Positions 47,417 through 60,280 of a stretch of 64,000 nt of DNA are shown in pieces. Source of the DNA: Luzula sylvatica (Eukaryota > Streptophyta > Magnoliopsida > Poales > Juncaceae); NCBI GenBank assembly GCA_946800325.1, contig OX326957.1, positions 18,325,591 to 18,389,590 of the forward strand, given 5' to 3'. Positions within the stretch are counted from its first letter, which is position 1; each line of letters starts with the position of its first letter. The notes beneath the pieces were generated by a model, which searched no databases, was not told where the DNA came from, and saw only the letters and a list, made by a program, of their open reading frames with translations. The position numbers and the translations under genes were made by a program.

Positions 47417-48275
47417 TAGGGGTGTAAACGGTTCGGATCCGGTTCGGATAGTGGTCATACCAGATCCGGATTCGTATTTTTTGTCGGATCCGGATCCGGA
47501 TAGTGTCGGATCCGGATACGGTTCGGATATTAAACGGATACGGATACGGTTCGGATATCGTCGGATACGGATACGGATCCGGATAATATTCGGATAGTTC
47601 AGACATATATTGTATATGTAATTAATTATTTTTTTCTAACCAAAATATTTATGATACGATTATGATAATACTTAAGTAATAAATAATATAATTATACTTT
47701 ACTAAATTCAAATATTTGTCGAATATAATAGAGTAATTTGGTCGAAATGATGAAAACGTGAGTTTGACTAATAATTTATGTCGCGCGAATACGGATACTA
47801 ATAATTTATAATGTATACAATATTATATTTTAATTAATTAATTCAAAATATATTTCTTAAATTTTAATTAATTCTTATATTAAAGGAAATTCTTATATGA
47901 TATTTTACAAATAACAATAGGTCGTGGCTTAAATTCTTATATGATATTTTAAAAATAAGTATTATGATACATCATTTTATAAATATTATTCACTGTTAAA
48001 ATACCAAAAATATCATCGTAAATTATATGATAGAATTTCGCTTTATATGTATAACTGAAAATTAATATATTAAAAATGGTAATGAATTTGGAAAAACGGA
48101 TACCCGTTTTGCATTGCTATTCGGATCCGGGTAATTATCCGGATCCGGATCCGAAAAAACGGATCCGGGTAGTATCCGGATCCGCTCGGATCCGAATAAT
48201 TTTATTCGGATCCGGATATTTAGACGGATCCGGTTCGGGTCGGGTCGGGCATTACCCGCACCATTTACATCCCTC
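47417..48275. mobile_element. hAT-type MITE (CGGATCCG family), 859 bp
   Basis: Termini TAGGGGTGTAAACGG and the inverse of GAGGGATGTAAATGG, with perfect 8-bp target duplications GTTGTATT (47409-47416, 48276-48283). The palindromic motif CGGATCCG is repeated many times at both ends. Confidence 0.88.
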
Positions 48276-48404
48276 GTTGTATTGTATTTAGTAAATAGTT
48301 GGGCATGTTAATGAAAATGCACTTCGAAGTTTCGAACAGATTATTCCTTGAATTTTGTTCTCATAAAATAATAGAAATACTAGTTTTACTTTCGTAAGTA
48401 TAAT

Positions 48405-48908
48405 CTAACGATGATATGGGTATTCGATATGGATACGAGTACGATGCGGGCCACGGTTCGGATATGTATCGGATACGTCACGTGACGTATCCGATTATTT
48501 TAATATTTTTTTTAGATACGACGAAGATACATCGGGATAGCGGGATACGGTTCTGAATATTTTCATAATACGACTGGAAAACTTCATTCATGATATTTTG
48601 GTCCATAATATTTTCAAAATAAATTTTATAAGATATACTTCTAAAATATTTTTATGATACTTCTAAATTAATTCTATGATATTTCTAAAATAAATTTCTA
48701 ATATTTGTATTGTTTGATTGATTTTACTTATTGCAATAATATTTAATTTACAAATAATATGTAATTTTTTGTTTCTTATATATAATATAAATATAATAAT
48801 ATAATAATTATATAGTCATATTCGTATCCGTAATTTTATAAAATTATCTTATTATCGTATTCATATCATATCGAATACGATATCCGTACTCGTATTCGTG
48901 CAACATAG
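48405..48908. mobile_element. degraded hAT MITE (GGATACG family)
   Basis: It resembles the elements at 3198 and 12651. The right end CGTATTCGTGCAACATAG is well kept; the left end CTAACGATGATATGG is decayed. No matching target duplication remains, so it is the oldest of the three copies. Confidence 0.7.
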
Positions 48909-50250
48909 AGCACGTGACTTTATATATTTATGTGAATGCTTGTATTTGTGATGTGATTATTTCTAACTGTGTGGTCAATGGTTGCAATTTGTAAATTGGT
49001 TGTCATTGTTTAAATTGGAACTTTCGGTTTAGAGAGAGTTTTTGTAAGGACTAGTTTTTTTTATTCAAGACTTGAATTTAATGTTTTTCCCTTTTTTTCT
49101 TTGCTCTTCTAAGTTGTAAATTGTTTGATATCACATTATAAGAATCGGTTCCGTCATGAGTATTTGAAGTTATAATTGCAAAATTGTAAGACGAGTTAAA
49201 TAATTAGTTTAATTGACAATCGGTGAATTGTTTATGAAAGTTTTAATAAAATTAGTTTAGTCATATATGTCGAAGAAATGAAAATTTTGAGATAACAAGA
49301 CGAACTTCAAAAAAAATGGATTGCCGTTACAACAATACACAAAGATGAAAAATAAATTTCAATTGATTACTTGGATAATCTACTTCATGAACTTATATGA
49401 TATTTTCTCTGAATGATAATTGTCAATAAATTCATAACCCAGTTGATGATTGGGAGACACAAAAATCATATGTTATGAAAAATTATGCGTTCAATTTTCA
49501 TGACATACAAATCTTCTCCGTTCATTATAAAAAAAAATGAATGACATGAATTTATAAAATCCTTTAATTAATATTTGGGCTTGTTTGGATGTGCAAGGAA
49601 AATTGGGTTTAATAGTGTTGGTGGAAGGTTTTAAAAATTCTATTTATGAAAACTATATGTTGAATAATTGTGGAAAGTCATAACTGATCATGTTTTGTTT
49701 CTTTGGTTGTTTCTAATGGAAACAGATTTAAAAGTACTGAAGATAATTTGAATTTGAATGATGATTAGATTGATTAAATGGAATTCCAAATGTTAGATAT
49801 TTAATTAAACTAATTAAAGTAGTTATCCCACTAACTAACAATATGATCATGCTTTAATTACAACCACTAATTCTAATGATATCATCAATCTCTCATACAA
49901 ACTATCAACCAATGAGAAACCATTATGAACCAGGATCAGTTTCACAATTTCACATTCACTCCGTCCAGTTACTAGTCAAGGGTCCCACCTGTCAGAATAT
50001 GGCACTGTTCCTGCATCTCACGTGACTTCCTCGAATTCTTATCTTACAAGTACAACCCAATAACCCATAAACCTTAGCCCGCTTGCACCAGCCCACAATT
50101 GTAATGATCCGTAAATCTCTTTCAGCCTAATAGCTCATTCAGCCTTCTTCATTTATTGAATGGAAATAATGCAAATTAACCCAACTTACTTAATATTTAC
50201 ATTAAGGTCCCAGTACCAACCTTATAAAAACCGGTACCATGACAATTGAC
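48909..50250. other. intergenic region, probable 3' flank of a Ty3/gypsy relic
   Basis: AT-rich with no gene. From about 49920 the base composition rises (AGTCAAGGGTCCCACCTGTC), and this may be the LTR-proximal end of the gypsy relic to the right. Confidence 0.4.
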
Positions 50251-50914
50251 AATACCCTTCCTCTTCAAGACCTTGTTTCAAGGCAAACTGTCATAATTTT
50301 CCCAAGAATTTGCTTCCTCGGGCAAATTGCTCCATTTCACTAATAGTCTCACCCCAACACCATTATTTTTCTTATACATCTCCCTTTCTGGACCCACCAA
50401 TGGAAGTACTGGATCCACTGTCTTCTTACTGCCTATCTTCAACTTGAATTGAGCTTGAGCACACATGGTGTATCTGTGATCCTTTTGGTAATTGAAGTTT
50501 GTAAGCTACTAATCCAATGTTCTCAATTATCTTAAAAGGGTCCATAGTATTTCGAGTGTAACTTTGTTCATCTATTCATAGATACACTAACTTCTCTGTA
50601 TGGTTGCAAATTGCAATCTCAAAAACACTAAATCACCAACCTCGTAATTTCTCTCACTTATTTTCCTATCAACAAAATACTTCATTCTCTCATGTGCTTT
50701 ATTCAGATTTTCCTTAATTATTTGCATAGAGATATGTCTATCTGTAAGCCAATCATTCAACAATGTATTATCTGTCCTGGGAGCTGACCCTAATTCTATT
50801 AGATTTGGGGTATATCCATATAATGACTCAAAATGGGTCTGCTTAAGAGAATTGTGGAATATGGTATTGTACCACAATTCTGTCTGAGATAACCATTGGT
50901 ACTATTTTTATGGA

Positions 50915-51158
50915 AAGTTCTATTATATACCCATTTTGCTTACGATATATTCTTTTTCCAAGATATTTTGAGTAATTATCAATTAAAGAGTATTTAAGGT
51001 AAATTTTCAAGTAAATTTATCAATAAATAATAGGTTAAATAGGAAATTTGAATTATTCATGAAAGAATAAATATCCATAAAAAACAAAATTTATGATACA
51101 CCAATCTAAATACTCAAAATATCATTTTAAAAGGGTGTATGATAGAACTCCCCCCTAC
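50915..51158. mobile_element. MULE-type MITE in the gypsy relic, 244 bp
   Basis: 9-bp target duplications TTTTATGGA (50906-50914 and 51159-51167). The ends AGTTCTATTATATACCC and the inverse of GAGTTCTATCATACACCC resemble the unit 1 MITE at 15830. Confidence 0.72.
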
Positions 51159-51226
51159 TTTTATGGAGAATTTGCAATCATGCATCTGAGGTATTGTTCA
51201 AGACACTGGTTGACTCTCTTCAGTCC

Positions 51227-52670
51227 AATGTTGTAAATTTCGGTAAACGGTACGGAACGGTCGGGGACCGTAAAACGGGATTACCGTAAAACGGTGAAAA
51301 AACGGTGAAAAAACGGTAAAAAACGGTCATCGAAATCGGTAATAATTTAATTAAAAGTTATAGATGAAACCAAAAGAATATATAATAATTTAATTTTTTT
51401 TAATAGTAAAAAAATAACTTAAACAATATCCAACATAAAAGATAACATCAAAACAAATTTCTAACATAAACATAACATCAAAATATAAACTCAAATCTAA
51501 ACATAAACTAAATAGAAAAATCATTAACATCATTCGGAACCAAATTCGTCGGAATTGATCCCTCGTCAATGTCGAATTCCACAATCTCCTCATCCATTGC
51601 CATATCGCCCGAATCACTCGCATTCGAACTTCCACTTTTGGCATTAGAAGCCATTGAAGTACTCGCATTCGAAATCATTAAATAATTCTAAAACTAAAAA
51701 TTAAGCATAGATTAATTAAGCATAAATTAAATATTTAATTGTAAATTGAGCATAAATTAAACATAGATTAAGCATCACAAATTTTACTCACTATCATTTC
51801 AACATCCACAAACTTTAAACATTCACAAATTTTAAACATCCGCAACTTTTAAATTAAATACTAAAAGTCTCTGTCATTTTCTGAAAATTCAAAAAACAAT
51901 TCTACAAAAAATCTACACACATATTCGAGAGAGAGAATAATCGATTGATTCAATCGATTCAATCGATTCTGCGGCTTCAATCGGTTCTGCGGCTTCAATC
52001 GATTTTGCGGCTCCAAAAAATCTACACCCAGGAAATTCAATCGAAATTACTCCAACACAGATTCGAGAGAGAGACGAGTGAGTTTAATACCTGTCTGTGT
52101 CACTGTTCAAACGAGCGAGACGAGACAAGTTGTGCTGACTTCGAGCGATGCGAGGCGAGTTCAGTACCCCAACACAGATTCGAGGTTTGAGAGAGGCTGC
52201 GAGGCGAGAGAGAGAACAAGCAAAGCTTCTTCGAGCGAGAGAGAGCAAGAGAGGCGATCTGTTGATCTACTTGACTTCGATCTGGCTTCGAACGAGAGAG
52301 AGAAAGAGAGGCGAGGACTGGCTAGCTTCGAGCGCGAGAGAGAGTGAGGCGAGATAGAGAGATAGAGCAGGAGAAAGTGAGGCAAGAGAGAGAGATAGAA
52401 CAGGAATCAAATGGGCTAAAAAAAGAATTTTATTGGGCTCATCAAATGGGCTGAAAAAATAAATGAACTGAAAAAAGATAATTTTTGTTGTGAAATACGA
52501 ACGCTTTTTGTACCGAAAAATGTTTTTCGCCAAAAAAAAAAACGGTCAAACACGTAAAAAAATGTTTGACCGTTTTTTCAAACCGTCTTGCAAAAAACGG
52601 AACGTTTTTCCACCGAAACACCGTTTTTTCACCGTTTTTCACTGTTTTTCACCGTTTTTTACAACACTGT
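51227..52670. mobile_element. hAT-type element (AAAACGGT family), 1,444 bp
   Basis: 8-bp target duplications TTCAGTCC/TTCAGTCT (51219-51226, 52671-52678), one mismatch. Termini contain TGTTGTAAA; subterminal arrays of AAAACGGT (51245-51330) and its inverse (52505-52660). A 56-codon minus-strand ORF (51508-51678) with an acidic end (MDEEIVEFDIDEG) resembles the C-terminal tail of hAT transposases. The GA-rich block 52060-52400 is probably the old 5' region. Confidence 0.82.
51508..51678 (-). pseudogene. hAT transposase C-terminal remnant
   Basis: A 56-residue ORF, Ser/Asn-rich then acidic (SNASDSGDMAMDEEIVEFD), of the kind found after the dimerisation domain of hAT transposases. It lacks every catalytic region. 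Confidence 0.45.
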
Positions 52671-52732
52671 TTCAGTCTAGCCATCAGACTGGGGGTGGTA
52701 GGAGGTGCTCATATGGAGTTGAGTGCCTTGTA

Positions 52733-53854
52733 ATTAATCTAACTAGTTTAGCCAAAACTAAACATTAAATAAACCAAAATAACTACAAAATTATCATAGT
52801 TTGTAGTACAAATTATCCTAAATTCTATTAAAATCAACTAGTATCTTCAACAACAATAAAAAAAAAAATCATATGAAGGAGATGAGAAACATTTTCTTCT
52901 ACGTGGATCTAAGTTTTTTTTTTGTTGGATTTTTGATATGTAAGAAAATTATCGGTTTGATAAGAAAAGAAAAAAAGAAGAAAGAAGAGGGGCAGCGTTG
53001 GGTAAAATGCCCATTCTTTCGTTAGACGTTCTGTTAAAAGAGGTGGGTTCATGTGGTTTAATACGTTGGGAGATGCCAAATCCCGGAGTTGGTGACTTTT
53101 GCCAAATAGACCGGCGAATGTCTCCAAATTCAGGATTTGACAACACATTAACCCACCTCTTACAAAATGCACTTCTAAGCTCTTTTGCCACGTCTTCTTC
53201 TGGCAACAATTTAATTTCTTTTGCCAGACCTTCTTGTGAAAGAGTTATATTTGCAAATTACAGAACTTCATAGCTATACTTACAAATTGGGCTTTTGATA
53301 ATACTATATGTCATAAAAATTCCAACTTTTCAGTATTATGTATTTCTAGCATGATGCGCGGGGAAAATTTCGCGTGTCTTTCTCAATATGTATTAGTATC
53401 CAACGAATTGGACCATTAATTATTTACCCGACGAAGAGACATAAATATCGAATAATCGTTGGATACATTCTTGTTATGTTCAAGTTATACATTGTTATGT
53501 TTTATATTGAACAATCAAGTCTCATAATTATCATTAATTTTCAACAGAAAACATTATTTTTTCTCAATCCTTAAATAGTCTGTCACGCAATATTTATTCG
53601 AATCACATAAAAACAAATCATATCAGGTCAACGCAATTGTTGCGTTTTGCAAATAACCATAAACAATTTAACAATTTGACATTCACACAAACTCTCCACA
53701 AATATATAAATTACTTCAACAATCAATCAAGGAGTGGGAGGCAGGTGAGGATTCTTTTATAAGTAGAGCAAGTTCTTCATATTATTATTCTATTCGGCGT
53801 CATTAATAAATCCTGCATATTTTGAATTTTAATAAAGGAAACTAACCTTCATGT

Positions 53855-53855
<1 letters not shown>
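52733..53855. other. intergenic region, no recognised gene
   Basis: The ORFs on both strands at 52909-53273 are uninterrupted for about 90 codons but overlap each other. The minus-strand text (for example VAKELRSAFCKRWVNVL) is not from a family I recognise; it may be a repeat fragment. The rest is AT-rich. Confidence 0.4.
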
Positions 53856-53858
<3 letters not shown>

Positions 53859-53903
<45 letters not shown>

Positions 53904-53905
53904 TA
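53859..53905. repeat. (AAT)n microsatellite
   Basis: About 15 AAT trinucleotides followed by a degenerate ATT/AAT stretch to about 53935. Confidence 0.93.
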
Positions 53906-53939
53906 ATAATAATTATTATTATAGTAATAATTAATAAGT

Positions 53940-54543
53940 TAAAAGGGTAATCTACATATTTACCCTCCTAAAAAACAAAAATATCAATTGTATCATTTAA
54001 AAAAATTAAAATATCATATCTACCCTTTCACAAATCCAAAATATCATTTTTAGCCTTAAAAAACTTAGAAAATAAAATAAAAATAAAAATGTGAGTTCAC
54101 AAATTTACCCTTTTAAAAATCCCAAATATCATATTTGTCCTTCCAAAAATCCAGAATATAATTTTTACCCTTGAAAAACTTAGAAAATATAAAAAATACA
54201 AAATAATAATAACAATAACAAAAAAAACTAAGAAGAACGATTTACATATTTACCGTCCTAACAACTCTAAATATCATATTTATCACTCGCAAAAATATAA
54301 TATTTACTCTTCAAAAATCAAGATAATCATATTTACCTTTGAAAAACTTATAAGATAAAAAAATTCAAAATAATAATAATAATAACAACACAAAAGAGGA
54401 TATACGTATTTATCCTCTCAAAACTCCAAAATATCATGTTATCATTCGAAAAACAAAAATATCATATTTAACCATCGAAAAATCCAGAATATCATTTTTA
54501 CCCTTGAAAATGTTAGAAGATATGAGAAATATCCAATTTAAAG

Positions 54544-54544
<1 letters not shown>
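53940..54544. repeat. degenerate short-period repeats (ATATCATATTTACCC phrases)
   Basis: The phrase AAAATATCATATTTACCCTT recurs irregularly every 35-60 bp in variant form. The same phrase is present in Helitron 2 (about 10440-10510), so this may derive from a related element. Confidence 0.6.
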
Positions 54545-54609
<65 letters not shown>

Positions 54610-54660
54610 GTAATAATAATTATAATAATTATAATAATAATAATAATAATAATAATAAAA
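54545..54660. repeat. (AAT)n microsatellite
   Basis: About 115 bp of AAT units with a few interruptions (TAATAATTATAATAATTAT). It forms a spurious poly-Asn reading frame. Confidence 0.95.
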
Positions 54661-56812
54661 TGGATTTACATATTTGCCCTTTAAAAAACCCAAAAATAGC
54701 ATAGTAATCATTCTTTATAAAACTCCTTTGAAACAAAAAGAAATTAAAACTGAGAAAATCATTTTTGAAATTAAAAAAATTAAAAACTAAAAAATAGTGT
54801 CATTGAAATAAAAAAATTTACATGATTATTTGTGTGGACATGGTCCATAAAAAATGGTAAATGATTATTCTTTGTATGTGTTTGAGTGTACACAACCATG
54901 TCCATTTAAAGATATCTAGTGCTCAAATCAATTACAATCCTTAGATTAACAAAATGGAAGGTATATATATATTTTTAGGTGATGTGGAAGCATGATATAA
55001 GAGAAAAGTATGTATATATAAGTATAAATAACATATAATAATTATTTTCTTAAAATTATTATATGCTAAATAAAATTTAGGATTTTTTTTTAATTAATAA
55101 AAATTAACATTTTTTTAATTACTACATATGTAAATAGAAGATATTTTGTTCAAACAATATTTAGCACCATCCATGGTTACTTTTAACCTCTATAGTGGGG
55201 TATTTGAAAATAAAAGTTTGGTACAAGGGATTTTTTTGAGTTTTTAAAAGATAGGGGTTTAATATTAGGGAGTTTTTTGAAATTTTTTCAAAACAAATGT
55301 ATGGAAGAAGGAGAGAACATGATAATGTATGTAAACATGGTCTATATTTATTAATAATTATTATTGTTTTAATTTGTTTGGTGCACATAGATCTTGTCTA
55401 TTTAAATTTAAATACATAAAATACTATCTTTCATTTGTGTCATTAGATCTTTAATTCAAGGGCTTATATTATGTCAATGATGTGGTTTCATGTGGAGCAA
55501 TAAAATGTGTGTAGGATTACCATAAAGTATAAATTAAGTTGTTGGTAATATGATTGATCCTCGGCTCGTACAATTATTTTAAATTTTTGTTATTTAAAAA
55601 GTAGAAATAAAGTTTTATTCTATTTATATAATAATATTATTATTACAAAACAATAATATATAATAGAATATTAATTGTATCGACATACTATTATGTTATA
55701 TTCAATTTAATAATTATAATATAATTATTTTATTTCTATAATATAATTATTACATTATTATATAAGATATATAATATTATATCAAATATATGGATATAAT
55801 TTATTTATTATGATAATATAATTACTACAACATTACCAATTGTATAGCAATTAGTAATTATATTATATGTATTGTATTGATGTAATATAACATTATATTA
55901 TTAGAATATTAGAATGACATAACATTATTGTAATATAAAATTATAATAACATTATAATTTTGTTAAATGTACTTTTATAATATTAGAATTAATATAATTA
56001 TTTTATTCTTAATATGATTACTATAATATTAGCAATTACAGAGTAATTTTATTATCAGAAAATTAATTATATTTTAATTATTATATATTATTGTAATTAT
56101 ATATTTATTATATTATAGCAATAATATAATATATTATTACAATAAGATAAAAATATTATTGTTATATTATTATAATTTTATTTTTCATCCATATAATAAT
56201 ATTCTGTATTACAAATATATAATATAATATTAATTAAATAAATATCGTATAACATTAATTATGTAGATGTAATATAATTATTATAATATTATATTGATTA
56301 TGTGAATTTAATCATTATTACATATATTTTTCTTGTTTATAACTTTTACTCTATTTTGGCACTCATCAAATGTTGAGAATCAAAATTTGCTAGTTTTGTG
56401 GAATGAGAAGATTCCAAGAAAATATATTTCCAATATTATGTTTAACCAAACAAGAAATAATGTTGGAATGGAAATATATAGTTACATTCGACATCAAATT
56501 CCATGCTCCCAACACATGTCCTTATTTTAGGCTAAACATAATTAAATGAAAAATCAAGTTCGAGCTTGTTTCGAGTTTAGTCAGAGCGAGTTCGGTCCAA
56601 CTCAAGCTCCGCTCAATAAAATTTTGAACTAGCTCGGTTTGGCTCGATTAACTTTGAGCTGTTATGCGAGTTGTTTATCGAGTTGGAATTGAATTGAACA
56701 CGAACGAATGAGAAATCACGAGATAAACTTGCTACTCTTATTTTCAATATAAGCTTGCTATTCTAGTCATGAAACTTAATAATTTTTTGTTTGATCTCAA
56801 AATGAGCCCTTC
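54661..56812. other. very AT-rich intergenic DNA
   Basis: No gene is seen. 55580-56330 is almost purely A/T with TAATATTAT-type phrases. Confidence 0.6.
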
Positions 56813-56826
56813 TAGTTCTCTGACTA

Positions 56827-57064
56827 TTTTATTATTTTTTTTTTTTTTAAATAAAGCCCGTAGGCCCCCACCTCCTATTCCTATCCCTACCCTACCCTAC
56901 CCTACCCTACTAGACTACCCATTTTTTTGTCCTTGTTCCTGACCGGGTTCGAACCCGGGACCTAGTTGTTTGTAGCCGAAGTTCATCCACGACGCCATAG
57001 CGTTGGATGATTACTCATTTGTTCAAACCCGGGACCTAGTTGTTCGAACCCGGGACCTGTTGTT
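56827..57064 (-). mobile_element. tRNA-type SINE, 238 bp
   Basis: Perfect 14-bp target duplications TAGTTCTCTGACTA at 56813-56826 and 57065-57078. On the minus strand: an A-box-like TGGCGTCGTGG (about 56997-56987), a B box GGTTCGAACCC (about 56955-56945), a (TAGGG)n tract and a poly(A) tail (the T-run at 56832-56850). Extra B-box-like copies at about 57021 and 57042 suggest a duplicated head. Confidence 0.82.
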
Positions 57065-57078
57065 AGTTCTCTGACTAA

Positions 57079-58186
57079 TTTGTATCATGTACTCCAATCA
57101 AATTTATTACCACTCAATGTTCAAACAAAATGTTACATTTTAGTTTGATTACTCATATTATGATCGAAACAAGCCAAACTTTGAGCAAGCCAAAAAATGA
57201 ATAGAAGGAAACAAAACATACCACTTTCCAAAACAACATGCAAATTTTGGCGAAGCATAAAAAAGAGCACTGCACAGTGCACATACAAGACAACAAACCA
57301 AATTTTGCATAAGATGGAGACAGAGGGTCTCCATCGTCCATCCCAAGTACAACGTTTCTCTCATTTATTCATCGGTTATTAATGCTATATCCTTCAATTC
57401 CTTCTCTCTCTCCTCGATATCCACACTTCCTTAAACCTTCATGCTTTCTAGCTAAAGAGTAGCTACACACAGAGAGATCTAGAGAGAGAAATAGACGAGA
57501 ACAATACCCATTGGTGGTAAATCTGTAAAAAAGCGAAGAAAAGCGGCTGTGTCTCAGACCCCAAACCCATGTAAATTGAACCCATGAAAAGACGAGAAAT
57601 TAACAGGAGAGGGAGAGAGAGAGAGAGAGAGAGAATAGTGCATGCGTGCATGGGCATTTATAGACGCTCATGTTCGCTCAGTTATCGATAGCTCATAGAT
57701 ATAGATTACTATGTTTTCATGAAGATGGCGAAAGAGACAGTCCAAACAGCGCCAGAGAGAGAAACTGTACGCTCTTCCCTTCAGGGCTTAAAACTGAGAA
57801 ACCAACAAATTTCATCACTTTAGATTCCCTCAAGACCAACAAATTTCCTTTATCTTTCTCTGATTATTTGACATGGATAATATGAATATTAAAAAAAGAT
57901 CAATACAAAACCCTTTTTGCTCTTCCACTGCATGCATGAATAGAAGAAAATGCAGAGACAAGTAGACAAATATAACAGGAAACATAGACATAATTTAATA
58001 TGATAGTACCTTTAATTTGTTTTTACTCATGAACTTCTACAAAAAAAATTAAAGAACATAAAAAACCAGTTTTAACAGTTTCTCTTTTTTCCTTTTCAAA
58101 GACAACGACACGAAATAACAATAGAAAAGCAAAACAAAAGACAAGACACATGGAAATTTCATATGAACTCAATTTGAACTATCATC
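57079..58186. other. intergenic region and Dof 3' flank
   Basis: GC is higher than elsewhere between 57180 and 57820 and a (GA)n tract lies at 57607-57634. That suggests a transcribed non-coding region or UTR, but I see no ORF with family similarity and no known microRNA. 57900-58186 is the probable 3' UTR of the Dof gene. Confidence 0.4.
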
Positions 58187-59017
58187 TCACATGAATTTAG
58201 CAGGAGTAACGCCATTGCTACTAGTTGTACCAGTGCTAGAATTAGCATGACACTGTGGATTCTGATTCGCCCCATTGTTTCCAGCATTGAAAGTAACCCT
58301 AGCTTCTTCTTCTCCTCCTCCTTCATTTCCAAACCGAGTCAAGAATTGATTCATGAACAACCCTTGATGATCACCATGGCCGCCATCCTGATTACCTCCT
58401 TCTCCAGCAGTTAACCCTGTGCTGACATTGTTATTACCTCCATTACTGGGTCCCGCGGGATCGTTCCCGTTAATAACTACCTGTTGGTGCAAGTTAACTC
58501 CATGCAAAAGAGGGAAAGGGGGCATCATGAGCGAATTGAAAGGATGAAATCCTCTAAATCCGCCATTAATACTATGATTATTAAATAGCTGAAGAGTCGG
58601 TACCGGTGCAGAAAACCCTAATCCATGTATCCCTTGATCACCACTGTAGAAAAACGGTGGTGGTGGAGGTGGGATTAAACCCAAAGGCGACATAGAATTA
58701 TTCAAACTTGCAGCCAACACAGATCCTTCCATAATGTTAATATGAGATTGATCGGTCGGAATTCTAGGCATCTTATTGGATGGACCGGGAGAGGTGGAGG
58801 GCCTATCATTTCGGCGAGATCTTTTCCGGCCAACGGAGCCGCCAGCAGGAATGTTCCGGAGAGCTCCGCCGTGAGTCCAGTACCGCTGGCATCCGCGACA
58901 GAAGTGTCTAGGTTGAGCGGTGTTATAGTTGTTGTAATAACAAAACTTGGTGTTGTGAGACCCACATCTCGGACACTGCAATGGTGGACCATCTTGCCTC
59001 ACTCTTCTTTCCTCCAT
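58187..59017 (-). CDS. Dof-type zinc-finger transcription factor
   Basis: A single exon, 276 residues from the ATG at 59017 (the frame extends upstream, but only from a TTG). The Dof domain is at the N terminus: C15-x2-C18-x21-C40-x2-C43 ([34 protein letters not shown]), followed by the basic GRKRSRRN nuclear localisation-like stretch. The rest is Ser/Pro/Asn/Gly-rich with a poly-Pro run ([10 protein letters not shown]). The C terminus has Gly-rich and acidic segments, typical activation or repression regions. Known role: plant-specific DNA binding to AAAG cores. I cannot assign a subgroup. The upstream flank (59018-59250) is CT-rich and likely the 5' UTR and promoter. Confidence 0.93.
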   Translation of the reverse strand: MEERRVRQDGPPLQCPRCGSHNTKFCYYNNYNTAQPRHFCRGCQRYWTHGGALRNIPAGGSVGRKRSRRNDRPSTSPGPSNKMPRIPTDQSHINIMEGSVLAASLNNSMSPLGLIPPPPPPFFYSGDQGIHGLGFSAPVPTLQLFNNHSINGGFRGFHPFNSLMMPPFPLLHGVNLHQQVVINGNDPAGPSNGGNNNVSTGLTAGEGGNQDGGHGDHQGLFMNQFLTRFGNEGGGEEEARVTFNAGNNGANQNPQCHANSSTGTTSSNGVTPAKFM

Positions 59018-59259
59018 TTTTATCAGCTTTTTTCTCTTTTCTTTTTCTTTTTTCAAGGGATGATTCAGAGGGTGAGAGGAAGGAGGTATATAAAGAACGA
59101 GGAGAGGGGTGGAATGTATGAGAAGTTTGGTATTGTTGGTACGAAAATACCGGAGGAGTTTCTCTCTCTATCTCTCTGTAGCTTAGCTAGAAACCGTTTC
59201 TTTCTCGGTTTGTCAGTGAAAACGGGCAACGTGGCGGAGCATCCAGACTTGGAGTGAGA

Positions 59260-60280
59260 ACTGAAACGGACGGTTAGTGGGGAAGAGAGATATGGATAGA
59301 GGCTTGCTTTGATACAGTCCGATTTGAGAATCTGAAATATCTGAGGGAGAAAGATTTCCAAATTTTGAAGAAAGAAGACCAACATCAAGAGGGTTAAATG
59401 AAGAGGGCGTAAAGCCTGTTTCACTGAATGTGGGTCCCACTGCATAGGAGATTAGGACCAATGAAGTCTCAAAACAATAAATACAATGTGCATCATTTTT
59501 TTTAGAAAATAGTACAATGTGAATAATTTTTTTTGGTAACAATTAAAATAAAGAAATGTATAGAATTATATATTTTGTCTATAAAATGGGGTTTGCTTAT
59601 TTATTTATTATCTACTTACTTATATACATATAGACATATGTGTTAGACCGAGTTCATCTACTTACTTATTATCTATTTCTTATTTCAATTTACATGTAAA
59701 TATGAAAAGGAAAACGGTACAAATGCACTGATTATCATTTAAATTCATGAACTTGTGAGTGTTTAAATTATTTTTTTCTGTACATTTTATTGTTGTTTGT
59801 TGAGATATTTATTTATTTATAAGCAATTAAATCTTTTAAGAAATATTAAGGATTTACTGCAAATCATATATTTAGTTTTGGTCTACAATAAATATAAATC
59901 AATATGATTTTAATTGGAGTGAGTTTTCATTTATAGCAGAAAATCTAATCATGTCTAAAACAATAAAATGTAATCATTTAACAATAATTTTAGGGTGACT
60001 TACTTATTTAATTTTAAAATTTGACCCAATAATATATCTGATACGCTCTCCAATTAATTGTTTCTGCTTTCGACTAGGAAAGTTTGACTCGAGATTGTCA
60101 ATTAATATTAGTCAAGAATCTTGACTCAATTCAATCAAATGTACGAGGAACATAATGTAACTAGGTGAAACAATCGCTCCGTTTCAGCTATTTTTTTTTT
60201 ATAATCTTGATATATATAACTTTATTTTTAATAAACTTAACTTTACATTGTTTATATATATATAAAAACAATGTCAATTG
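59260..60280. other. AT-rich intergenic region upstream of Dof
   Basis: Apart from the probable Dof promoter (to about 59450) it contains only AT-rich sequence without recognisable genes. Confidence 0.5.

Larger units (their letters stand above)
50251..52732 (-). pseudogene. Ty3/gypsy pol relic (integrase and chromodomain-like end), split by two elements
   Basis: On the minus strand, pieces of a gypsy integrase appear in order. 52732-52671 carries the SYHPQSDG motif before a stop. A short piece, 51226-51159, continues the core. 50914-50587 holds the WYN.FH motif, GYTPN and the GDLVFLRLQ region. 50466-50278 gives a C-terminal chromodomain-like tail (VKWSNLPEEANSWE). In-frame stops and frameshifts occur between and within pieces. 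The gaps are a hAT element (51227-52670) and a MULE-type MITE (50915-51158). No LTRs could be defined. Confidence 0.8.

Noticed and set aside
52909..53273. Opposed ORFs of about 86-91 codons on both strands
   Set aside because: They overlap each other, match no family I know and have no splice or promoter context.
54504..54704. Asn-rich 66-codon ORF
   Set aside because: It is a translated (AAT)n microsatellite.
56885..56911. (CCCTA)n tract as interstitial telomere repeat
   Set aside because: The plant telomere unit is CCCTAAA; this is a five-base repeat within the SINE.
57150..57900. microRNA or protein gene in the GC-richer stretch
   Set aside because: I found no known mature microRNA and no ORF with recognisable domains; left as unassigned intergenic sequence.
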